Below the pieces are notes generated by a model. It saw only the letters and a program-made list of their open reading frames with translations, was not told where the DNA came from and did not search any database. A DNA stretch of 8,544 nucleotides from a bacterium. GTDB lineage: Bacteria > Patescibacteriota > Patescibacteriia > Patescibacteriales > Patescibacteriaceae. Positions 1 through 5,621 of this stretch are shown here, piece after piece. The translations under genes were made by a program, and so were the position numbers. Each line of letters begins with the position of its first letter. Position 1 is the first letter of the stretch. Location: contig JAKAFD010000033.1 in assembly GCA_021818075.1 (NCBI GenBank), positions 1-8,544 on the forward strand. Reading direction: 5' to 3'.

Positions 1-137
1 TTAAAGACCGGCTTGGTGGTAATCAGAATCGGCTCATGGCCGGCAGCGGTTATGGCTTCAATCAGGCGCGCCACCATCTGCTCCGCGCCGCCGCGGCTAA
101 ATGGTTCGTATAAATTATGAGCTAAACAAATTTTCAT
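1..137 (-). CDS. GT4-type glycosyltransferase, N-terminal fragment (cut by window edge)
   Basis: Only the first 45 codons are present; the gene runs off the left edge. The protein begins MKICLAHNLYEP, a beta strand of the N-terminal Rossmann-like half of GT-B enzymes. It continues with the Gly-rich turn SRGGAEQMV (residues 14-22), the acceptor-side motif typical of GT4 glycosyltransferases, then a helix and a second strand (HEPILITT). The ATG at 137-135 lies 5 bases after the stop of the preceding GT4 gene and is preceded by a weak AAGG three bases upstream. It is therefore almost certainly translated from the same operon mRNA and probably adds a sugar to the same surface glycan. Donor and acceptor cannot be judged from this piece. 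The family call rests on one short motif and the neighbourhood. Confidence 0.75.
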   Translation of the reverse strand, partial: MKICLAHNLYEPFSRGGAEQMVARLIEAITAAGHEPILITTKPVF

Positions 138-142
138 AAACC

Positions 143-1309
143 TTATGCCAATTGCTGCTTATGCTTCAGCTTGGGCACATAGCGGATACGGTAATATATT
201 TCGTTAAGTTTGGCGCCGGCTGCTCGCCAGGAATATCTTTTTTCCACCAGTTGCCGCGCCGCTTCGCCCATGCGCAGCTGAACGGCGTCGTCTTTTAAAA
301 TGTATAAAATTTTATCGGCTAAGTCGTTAACATCGCCTGGCTTAACCGTTAAACCCTGCCGGCCGTTTTTAAAGACGCTTCTGACGCCCGGTAAATTGGA
401 AGCGACCACCGGCTTGCCGCAGGCCATAGCTTCCAGGAGTACCAAACCGAAAGCTTCATTTTGGTTAATGGATGGCAAAACCAGCAAGGCGGCATGCTGA
501 TAATAACCGATCAGCGCTTCGTCGCCGACATCGCTGACAAAATTTATGCGGTCGCTTAATTGCAGCGCCAGCGCCAGTTGCTGATACGCCGGCACTAAAT
601 CGCCGTTACCCAAAATGGTCAAGCGAGCGGTGGGCAGTTTCAACGCCAGCCGGGCGAAAGCCTTAATTAACTTATCCACGCCTTTAAAATAATGGGCGCG
701 GTCCAGGCCGCCGACAAATAAAATATTTTTATTAATGCCGCTATAATCGGCATCGGGATGGAAATGCTCCAAATCCACGCCGAACGACACCTGGGTAAAT
801 TTATCGCGATGCTTTAAATAATAACTGCCGATAAAAGAATGCTTAACATAATCCAAGGAAGCGCAAGTGACGGCTTCGGCCAGCCGTAACAGTATCGGCA
901 GCCAAAGATAATTAGACAAAGAAAAAATCAAGCCCTTTAAACCGCGCGCCTTGGTATCCATATGGTAATGAACCGCTAGTTTTAATTTGACCGGATTTAA
1001 AATTTTGGCCAGCACTACCAAGCCCAGCGCGCCATAAAAGGGGTAGTGCAAGTGAATAACATCAAATTCTTTCAAACGCTTAACCAGGCCCGGCAAAATA
1101 GCCGCATTGCCAATAATTAAAAAGGGCTTCAGCCTTACCACTTTAACGCCCTGCCACTGGCAAGTTTCATCCTGCGCCTGCTGGAAATTTGGCGTCAGCA
1201 CCGTTACTTCGTGGTTAAAGTGCAACAGCTCTTTGGCAAAGCACGCCACACTATTACCCATGCCGCCGCGATATGGGGGAAAAGTGCTGATGAGGTGAGC
1301 GATTTTCAT
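143..1309 (-). CDS. GT4 family glycosyltransferase (GT-B fold)
   Basis: A 388-residue protein, normal length for a complete GT4 retaining glycosyltransferase, which transfers a sugar from a nucleotide donor to a glycan or lipid-linked acceptor at the cytoplasmic membrane face. The N-terminal half opens with MKIAHLISTFPPYRGGMG, the strand and Gly-rich loop of GT4 enzymes. The second half starts near residue 195 with NILFVGGLD, followed by K209 after a YFKG turn. The hallmark EX7E motif of the donor site is NEAFGLVLLEAM, with glutamates at 285 and 293, followed by CGKPVVAS. An upstream in-frame TTG at 1327 would add six residues (MLIANF), but it lies inside a heptanucleotide repeat and the ATG at 1309 gives the canonical MKIAHL start, so the ATG is preferred. 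No clear ribosome binding site is visible. It lies 45 bases after the DUF2304 gene and 5 bases before another GT4. Sugar specificity cannot be told. Confidence 0.93.
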   Translation of the reverse strand: MKIAHLISTFPPYRGGMGNSVACFAKELLHFNHEVTVLTPNFQQAQDETCQWQGVKVVRLKPFLIIGNAAILPGLVKRLKEFDVIHLHYPFYGALGLVVLAKILNPVKLKLAVHYHMDTKARGLKGLIFSLSNYLWLPILLRLAEAVTCASLDYVKHSFIGSYYLKHRDKFTQVSFGVDLEHFHPDADYSGINKNILFVGGLDRAHYFKGVDKLIKAFARLALKLPTARLTILGNGDLVPAYQQLALALQLSDRINFVSDVGDEALIGYYQHAALLVLPSINQNEAFGLVLLEAMACGKPVVASNLPGVRSVFKNGRQGLTVKPGDVNDLADKILYILKDDAVQLRMGEAARQLVEKRYSWRAAGAKLNEIYYRIRYVPKLKHKQQLA

Positions 1310-1313
1310 AAAG

Positions 1314-1348
1314 TTAGCTATTAGCAATTAGCCGTCAGCTGTTAGCAT
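1314..1348. repeat. Heptanucleotide tandem repeat, five TTAGCNN units
   Basis: Five consecutive 7-base units read on the plus strand: TTAGCTA, TTAGCAA, TTAGCCG, TCAGCTG, TTAGCAT. The first five bases are conserved in four units and differ by one base in the other; the last two bases vary. A sixth, decayed unit (TTAATAT) follows. The repeat fills most of the 45-base gap between the DUF2304 stop and the GT4 start, and ends four bases upstream of that start codon. On the coding strand it reads NNGCTAA. Short heptamer repeats of this kind occur between genes in some bacteria, for example the STRR repeats of cyanobacteria. Its function here is unknown. Confidence 0.8.
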
Positions 1349-1354
1349 TTAATA

Positions 1355-1681
1355 TTAATCTCGTTTGGTTATGGCTAGGTGCTCCACTATTTTGGAAATG
1401 TCTTTTTCCATTTTTGCCAAACGCAGCCGAATGCGAAAAATAAAATAAATCAGCACCGCCACCGCCAAATACAACAGCACCTGAATGGCGGAAGAAGAAA
1501 AACCCAAGTCGGCCACCAGCTGGTCCAGCCACTTTAACGATAAAATCAGCGCCAAAGCTAAAAGCCAAAAAATAAGCCAAAAAACAAATTCGCTTTTATT
1601 AACGCTCCCCTTTTTCTTTTGCCAAAACAGCCGGCTGAGAAACCAGGCCACGATAATAACGGCAATTAAACTTTGCATCAT
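1355..1681 (-). CDS. DUF2304 family small membrane protein
   Basis: A 108-residue membrane protein with three predicted hydrophobic segments, roughly residues 2-19, 32-49 and 65-83, and a charged C-terminal helix (84-104) that could form a short coiled coil. The segment NKSEFVFWLIFWLL after the first membrane span, and the tail pattern of lysines and glutamates ending in HLAI, match my memory of the DUF2304 family. That family usually sits directly beside GT2 glycosyltransferases of the dolichyl-phosphate mannose synthase type, as it does here. A role as a membrane anchor or partner for the soluble GT2 is a reasonable inference, not proven. Two successive ATG codons (1681 and 1678) could start it; the first is used here. 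The start lies one base after the GT2 stop, so translation is probably coupled. Confidence 0.85.
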   Translation of the reverse strand: MMQSLIAVIIVAWFLSRLFWQKKKGSVNKSEFVFWLIFWLLALALILSLKWLDQLVADLGFSSSAIQVLLYLAVAVLIYFIFRIRLRLAKMEKDISKIVEHLAITKRD

Positions 1682-1682
1682 A

Positions 1683-2342
1683 TTAACGGTTTAATTTATT
1701 AACTACCAAATCTTTTAAAATTTTAATGCCGCCCGACAGCTTTTGACCATAATGGTGATAAATTACCGTCATCGGCACTTCTTTGAGGCGCAAACTTCGC
1801 CTATGCGCCAGTAATAAAATTTCACTGCAGTGCGCCATACCGTCTTCCTGCCAAATTATTTTAGTAAAAGCTTCGTGAGTAAATGCGCGCAGGCCGTTTT
1901 GCGGATCAGTCAGTCGGATGCCGAACAGCCAGCGATTAATTAACCGTGCCAGCGGCATAATCAAATGGCGCTTAAGCGGCGGCAAGCTATTATCTCGTAA
2001 AAAACGGGAGCCGAAAACAATATCAGCCTGACCGGCTTTTAGCGGCGCCAGCAAGGCCGGCAAGTCATCAACCGAAAACTGTCCGTCGGCGTCAAAGTGA
2101 ACCACAATATCCGCATCCTGATTAAACGCCCAGCGGGTGCCGGTTCGTAAGGCTGCGCCCTGACCGCGATTAAGCAAATGCCGCAAGACGACAGCGCCTG
2201 CCGCGGCGGCGAGACGCGCCGTGTCGTCAGCGGAAGCGTCATCAACCACTACCACCTCATCAAGCAGCGGTTTTAACTGGCCCACAACTTGGGCAATGGT
2301 TTGGGCTTCGTTCCAGGCCGGAACGACGGCTATTATTTTCAT
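1683..2342 (-). CDS. GT2 glycosyltransferase, polyprenyl-phosphate sugar synthase-like
   Basis: A 219-residue soluble GT-A fold enzyme, the size of a bare catalytic domain of the dolichyl/undecaprenyl-phosphate mannose synthase (DPM1-like) group. It opens with IIAVVPAWNEAQTI (strand plus NE loop). The donor-binding acidic pair is in VVVDDASADDT (D34, D35), the metal-binding DXD is in HFDADGQ (D84, D86), and the group-typical FGSRF (110-114) and TDPQNGLRAF (145-154) motifs follow. No membrane helices are seen at the C-terminus, unlike many bacterial relatives, which agrees with a separate membrane partner encoded just downstream (DUF2304). The expected reaction is transfer of a sugar from a nucleotide donor to a polyprenyl phosphate at the inner membrane face; the particular sugar is unknown. 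Its ATG overlaps the stop of the upstream epimerase gene in an ATGA arrangement (2339-2342), so the two are likely translationally coupled. Confidence 0.92.
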   Translation of the reverse strand: MKIIAVVPAWNEAQTIAQVVGQLKPLLDEVVVVDDASADDTARLAAAAGAVVLRHLLNRGQGAALRTGTRWAFNQDADIVVHFDADGQFSVDDLPALLAPLKAGQADIVFGSRFLRDNSLPPLKRHLIMPLARLINRWLFGIRLTDPQNGLRAFTHEAFTKIIWQEDGMAHCSEILLLAHRRSLRLKEVPMTVIYHHYGQKLSGGIKILKDLVVNKLNR

Positions 2343-3376
2343 TCGGTCGGTTTAATATATTCATAATCCACTTTCTTCAAGCCCTTAGCGGCGCGTAAAT
2401 CGTCAATCGTCTTTCTTAAGCCGTTATCCAGCGTTACGAGCGGCATCCAACCCAAAAGGTCGCGCGCCTTACTGATATTGGGTATGGCCAGCGGCGTCAT
2501 AAATAACAAGGGGTCGGTATAGGTTAACTTAACGCCGGCGTTGAGAATTTCAATGATTTTTTGCGCCACCACCGAAATCTTAATCTCCACATCCGAACCG
2601 ATATTGAAGGGGCCGGTTTGGTCGCTTGCCATCATTTTAAACATAGCTGACAGGCAGTCGTCAATATAGCAGAAACCGGAGGCGAAATTAACATCGCCGT
2701 AAATTACCAAGTCTTTGCCGTCCAAACAATCGGCAATAAAATCGGGAATCATATGGCCTTGTTCCAGCGGCATGCGCGGGCCGTAAATCCTAAAGGGCCG
2801 GATAATTTTGGCGTCCAGCTTGTAAACATCGCGATAGGTTTTAACCATGGTTTCGGCGAAGCGCTTGCCTTCATCATAAGAGGCCCGGTCCGACAGCAGA
2901 TTAACCACGCCCAAATCCTCTTCCACCACGCGGCGCGGATTTTTTTCCTTTTCCCCGTAAATCACCGAAGACGACAAGTGCAGAAATTTGGCCTGATATT
3001 TTAAAGCCAGGTCCAAAGCGTTTTTCACCACATAAGAATTGGCCAGCAAATTGTTGATTTTGTTTTTTTCAAAATGCAGCGGCGAAGTCGGGCAGGCTAA
3101 ATTGTAAATTTCCTGGATGCCCTGAAACTCAACTTTAAAATCTTTAAGTTCGGTAAAGTCTTCCAGCGCCAGCGGATTAGCCAGGTCGTGCTTGATGAAT
3201 TTAAAGTTGGGGTTGGCCAGCAAATGGTCAATGTTTTTTTCCGATCCGCTGGAAAAATTGTCAACGCAAATTACTTTGGCGTTGGCGACCAAGGCATCGC
3301 ACAGATGCGAACCGATAAAGCCGGCGCCGCCGATCACCAGGACATTTTTTGTGTCAAAAATAAATTTTGCACTCAT
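2339..3376 (-). CDS. NAD-dependent epimerase/dehydratase, UDP-glucuronate decarboxylase-like
   Basis: A 345-residue extended short-chain dehydrogenase that should modify a nucleotide sugar in the cytoplasm. The NAD-binding motif GGAGFIG is at 16-22, with the ribose-binding aspartate at 39 (CVDNFSSGS). The overall pattern follows UDP-glucuronate decarboxylases (UXS): YNLACPTSPLHF (91-102), SYDEGKRFAET (166-176, catalytic Y167 and K171), YGPRM (198-202) and FCYIDD (235-240). Several UXS hallmarks are changed. The STSEVYG-like stretch reads SSSVIYG (135-141), so the glutamate linked with decarboxylation is V138. The RIFNTYGPRM stretch reads RPFRIYGPRM. The GSQTRSF stretch reads VNFASGF. The reaction could therefore be a 4-epimerisation or another conversion rather than decarboxylation. 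The gene starts 14 bases after the protease stop and overlaps the GT2 gene by four bases, so it probably supplies the sugar for the glycosyltransferases here. No ribosome binding site is evident. It is the only gene here ending in TGA. Confidence 0.88.
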   Translation of the reverse strand: MSAKFIFDTKNVLVIGGAGFIGSHLCDALVANAKVICVDNFSSGSEKNIDHLLANPNFKFIKHDLANPLALEDFTELKDFKVEFQGIQEIYNLACPTSPLHFEKNKINNLLANSYVVKNALDLALKYQAKFLHLSSSVIYGEKEKNPRRVVEEDLGVVNLLSDRASYDEGKRFAETMVKTYRDVYKLDAKIIRPFRIYGPRMPLEQGHMIPDFIADCLDGKDLVIYGDVNFASGFCYIDDCLSAMFKMMASDQTGPFNIGSDVEIKISVVAQKIIEILNAGVKLTYTDPLLFMTPLAIPNISKARDLLGWMPLVTLDNGLRKTIDDLRAAKGLKKVDYEYIKPTE

Positions 3377-3390
3377 ATTTTTTAGTTAAG

Positions 3391-5478
3391 TTATTTTTTA
3401 ATGAAAGCCGCTACGCCCACGCCCTGCCGCAAAGTTTTTTTGTCGGTATAAAAAGCTTTAATCAGCGAGCCGTCTTTTTCATACAGCGCCAAGTGCGGTC
3501 CGCCGCTCTCGCCGGCGCCGGTGATAATTTCCGATCGGCCATCACTGTCTAAATCGGCCGTGGCCACATTAACGCCGCCGGTAAAATTGGCGCTATAAGC
3601 GTTAAAACTGTTAATTAATTCGCCGCTGGCGGTAAAGATGTTGATGTACGGCGCTTGACCCTTGCCGGCGGCTACCACGATATTATGTTCCGGATTAATA
3701 CTGGAGTAAGCGTCGGCCACCGCCACCTTAAAACCGCCTTTCACGCTCTGGTCAAAGGCAAACCATTGGCCGATCAAACCGCCGTTAGCGTTAAAAATTC
3801 TAATGTGCGGTCCGCCATTATCGGCCGGCGCGCTGACAATTTCCACTTGCCGGTCGCCGTCCACATCGCCGGCCGCCAAATTAACGCCGCCGTAAAAGGT
3901 CGGCGCGTAAGCCAGCCAGGTTTTTTTGGTACGAAAATTTTTATCCAAAATTTTTATGTCGCTGCGGCGATTGCTGGCCGGCGCTACGATTAATTCGTCC
4001 ACGCCGTCGCCGTCCACATCAGCGGCCGCCAAACTGACGCCGCCGTAAAATTTGGGCTCAAACACTAAAGCGCGCTTTAACAACTTGCCTTGTTCGCTAT
4101 ACAGCCTAACTTCCGGCGAGCGGCCTTTTTTTGGCGCCACGGCAATTTCCACTTTTTTATCGCCGTTAAAATCGCCGCTGACCACATTAATATCAGTATT
4201 ATCAAAAGTTCGAAACTTGATTTTGACGAGGCCCTTGGGCGTTACCCGTTTAATCAAGCCTCTGGTTTCGGCATCGTTATATAAAAGAATATCGGCCGCC
4301 TCTTCGGTTTTGGACATCTGCGTCGCCTGAACCGCCGATAAAACATTCAACCGGCCGGCGCCCAATTTGCCGATAAATTCCGGATTGACGCTGTAATTAT
4401 AATCAGTGGTTTTTAAAAGCAAACTGATTAATTTTTCCGGCCGCAAACTGGGATTGACTTGCATCATCAGAGCCAAAGTGGCGCTGACCATAGGCACGGC
4501 GAAAGAAGTACCGGACCAATAACCGTCATAATACATACTAAACTTCCGGCTGATTTCACCGTAGCCGGAGGGCGGTAAGCCGCTGGCATATTGCGGAGCA
4601 TAAACCGCCGCACTGAATACGCTAACGCCGGGCGCGGTAATATCAATACAGCGGCCGAAGCCGGAAAACGGCGCTTTTTCATCCAGAGGGCCGGTGGCCG
4701 CCACGCCAATCACTAAATTCTCGCCCTTGGCGCCGTCGCTGCACACCGGATAGAGCGGTTTTTTGCTTAAGTCTTGACCCTCGCCGTCCGCCAAATCATT
4801 GCCGCCGGCCGCCACGATAATTACGCCGGCGCGCCTGGCCCGGGCAATGGCTTTTTCCAAGTCGGGGCTGGAGTGCGTACCGACAAAACTTAAATTAATG
4901 ATATTGGCGCCGTTATCAATGGCATAGTTAATCGCCCTGACTACCGATTTCATATCCGCCTGGCCATCATCGTCCAAAGCCTTCAAACTCATCAGCCTGG
5001 CTTGCCAGGTAATGCCGGCGACGCCGGAGACATTATTGCCTTCAGCCGCCAAAATACCAGCCACCACCGTACCGTGATTGATACCGTCTTCGGTATAACC
5101 CGGTTTAAATTTAGGGCCGACATCGGCCGACTCGTTAACAAAATCCCAGCCGTTAATATCATCAACGAAACCGTTGTGATCATCATCAAGTTTATTGCCC
5201 TTGATTTCTTTTTCGTTAAACCACAAATTATTTTTCAAATCGGGATGGCTAATCATGACGCCGGTGTCAATGACGGCAATAATAATATCCGGACTGCCGC
5301 TAATCATCTCCCAGGCTTTATCAGCCGCAATGCGTTTCAAATACCACTGGTTGGCATAATACTGGTCGGAGGGCGTTAAAGCCAGCGCCGGGGACGCCAA
5401 AACCGCCAGCACGAGCGCGCTAACGCAAAAAGTTAACCTAAAATTAGGCCAGAATTTTAAAGCCGTTTTTACTGTCAT
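3391..5478 (-). CDS. Secreted S8 (subtilisin-like) peptidase with C-terminal FG-GAP beta-propeller
   Basis: A 695-residue exported serine protease. A signal peptide covers residues 1-33 (hydrophobic core about 16-29, likely cleavage after ALA at 31-33). A QWYLKRIAADKAW segment (44-56), typical of the start of mature subtilases, follows directly, so no separate propeptide domain is seen. The catalytic triad is intact: D71 in VIDTGV, H135 in NHGTVVAG and S325 in SGTSFAVP, with the oxyanion-hole asparagine N227 in AAGGND. From about 395 the chain becomes five FG-GAP/VCBS-type repeats of 51-53 residues, with calcium-loop signatures near 436 (DFNGDKKVE), 487 (DVDGDGVDE), 538 (DVDGDRQVE) and 642 (DLDSDGRSE). 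The repeat near 589 has lost this loop. There is no C-terminal membrane span or sorting signal, so it is probably released or bound to the surface through the propeller. Tandem -10-like boxes lie just upstream, and it heads the glycan gene run, 14 bases before the epimerase. Confidence 0.95.
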   Translation of the reverse strand: MTVKTALKFWPNFRLTFCVSALVLAVLASPALALTPSDQYYANQWYLKRIAADKAWEMISGSPDIIIAVIDTGVMISHPDLKNNLWFNEKEIKGNKLDDDHNGFVDDINGWDFVNESADVGPKFKPGYTEDGINHGTVVAGILAAEGNNVSGVAGITWQARLMSLKALDDDGQADMKSVVRAINYAIDNGANIINLSFVGTHSSPDLEKAIARARRAGVIIVAAGGNDLADGEGQDLSKKPLYPVCSDGAKGENLVIGVAATGPLDEKAPFSGFGRCIDITAPGVSVFSAAVYAPQYASGLPPSGYGEISRKFSMYYDGYWSGTSFAVPMVSATLALMMQVNPSLRPEKLISLLLKTTDYNYSVNPEFIGKLGAGRLNVLSAVQATQMSKTEEAADILLYNDAETRGLIKRVTPKGLVKIKFRTFDNTDINVVSGDFNGDKKVEIAVAPKKGRSPEVRLYSEQGKLLKRALVFEPKFYGGVSLAAADVDGDGVDELIVAPASNRRSDIKILDKNFRTKKTWLAYAPTFYGGVNLAAGDVDGDRQVEIVSAPADNGGPHIRIFNANGGLIGQWFAFDQSVKGGFKVAVADAYSSINPEHNIVVAAGKGQAPYINIFTASGELINSFNAYSANFTGGVNVATADLDSDGRSEIITGAGESGGPHLALYEKDGSLIKAFYTDKKTLRQGVGVAAFIKK
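3853..3897. repeat. Internal DNA repeat in FG-GAP region, copy A
   Basis: This 45-base segment matches 4006-4050 at 41 of 45 positions by hand alignment, at an offset of 153 bases (51 codons). It encodes the calcium-loop part of one propeller blade (coding-strand sense YGGVNLAAGDVDGD). Such high nucleotide identity suggests the blades arose by a fairly recent in-frame duplication or are kept alike by gene conversion. Confidence 0.8.
4006..4050. repeat. Internal DNA repeat in FG-GAP region, copy B
   Basis: This is the second copy of the 45-base segment at 3853-3897, differing at four positions. It encodes the equivalent part of the preceding blade (YGGVSLAAADVDGD). A more diverged third relative lies around 3550-3590 in the last blade. 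Confidence 0.8.
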
Positions 5479-5489
5479 AGATTACTTAA

Positions 5490-5518
5490 AGTATAGTATA
5501 AAATATTTAATTTTGCCA
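5490..5518 (-). promoter_or_regulatory. Candidate promoter of the protease-glycan operon (tandem TATACT boxes)
   Basis: On the minus strand two TATACT sequences overlap by one base (5500-5495 and 5495-5490); each matches the TATAAT -10 consensus at five of six positions. At a 17-base spacing from the nearer box lies TGGCAA (5518-5513), a poor -35 match. A start site 6-7 bases past the nearer box would fall about five bases before the protease ATG at 5478, giving an almost leaderless mRNA. This agrees with the absence of a Shine-Dalgarno sequence. The site follows a strong terminator, so a promoter is needed here. The exact boxes are uncertain. Confidence 0.5.
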
Positions 5519-5569
5519 TTGCCGCCGCGCGCCCCATTAATGCCAATCAAGGCCGCTGGCTTCGCTAAC

Positions 5570-5598
5570 AAAAAAACCGTATATCAGATGATATACGG
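5570..5598 (-). terminator. Intrinsic terminator after the dockerin protein gene
   Basis: Read on the minus strand, a perfect 10-bp inverted repeat (CCGTATATCA at 5598-5589, TGATATACGG at 5586-5577) with a two-base centre is followed directly by seven T residues (5576-5570). In RNA the loop would probably open to four or more bases. It begins 23 bases past the TAA of the large secreted protein gene and separates that gene from the downstream protease operon. The GC-rich stretch at 5521-5565, between this terminator and the next promoter, shows no other recognisable element. Confidence 0.88.
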
Positions 5599-5621
5599 CC
5601 TTATAATGAACGAATAAATAA

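Noticed and set aside
1310..1327. Upstream TTG start that would add six residues to the GT4 protein
   Set aside because: The TTG lies within the heptanucleotide repeat, has no ribosome binding site, and the added residues precede the canonical MKIAHLI start of the family.
2339..2342. Recoded TGA (glycine code as in Gracilibacteria or SR1)
   Set aside because: The TGA ends the epimerase at a normal length and overlaps the next ATG; the other visible gene ends use TAA, and all conserved domains are intact with the standard code.
3655..3993. Plus-strand open frame of 112 codons
   Set aside because: It is antisense to the FG-GAP repeats, and its own repeated pattern merely mirrors theirs.
4467..4709. 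Minus-strand 80-codon frame inside the protease gene
   Set aside because: It is a shifted frame within the serine-motif region of an intact protease, with no independent support.
5002..5379. Plus-strand open frame of 125 codons
   Set aside because: It lies wholly opposite the conserved catalytic domain of the protease, has no recognisable protein pattern and no start signal; GC-rich codons on the other strand explain it.
3391..5478. A separate inhibitor-type propeptide in the protease
   Set aside because: Only about 10 residues separate the signal peptide from the first mature-type segment (QWYLKRIAADKAW), too few for an I9 propeptide.
5577..5598. Palindrome as a protein-binding operator
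   Set aside because: The seven T residues on the minus strand directly after the stem and its place after a stop codon fit an intrinsic terminator better.
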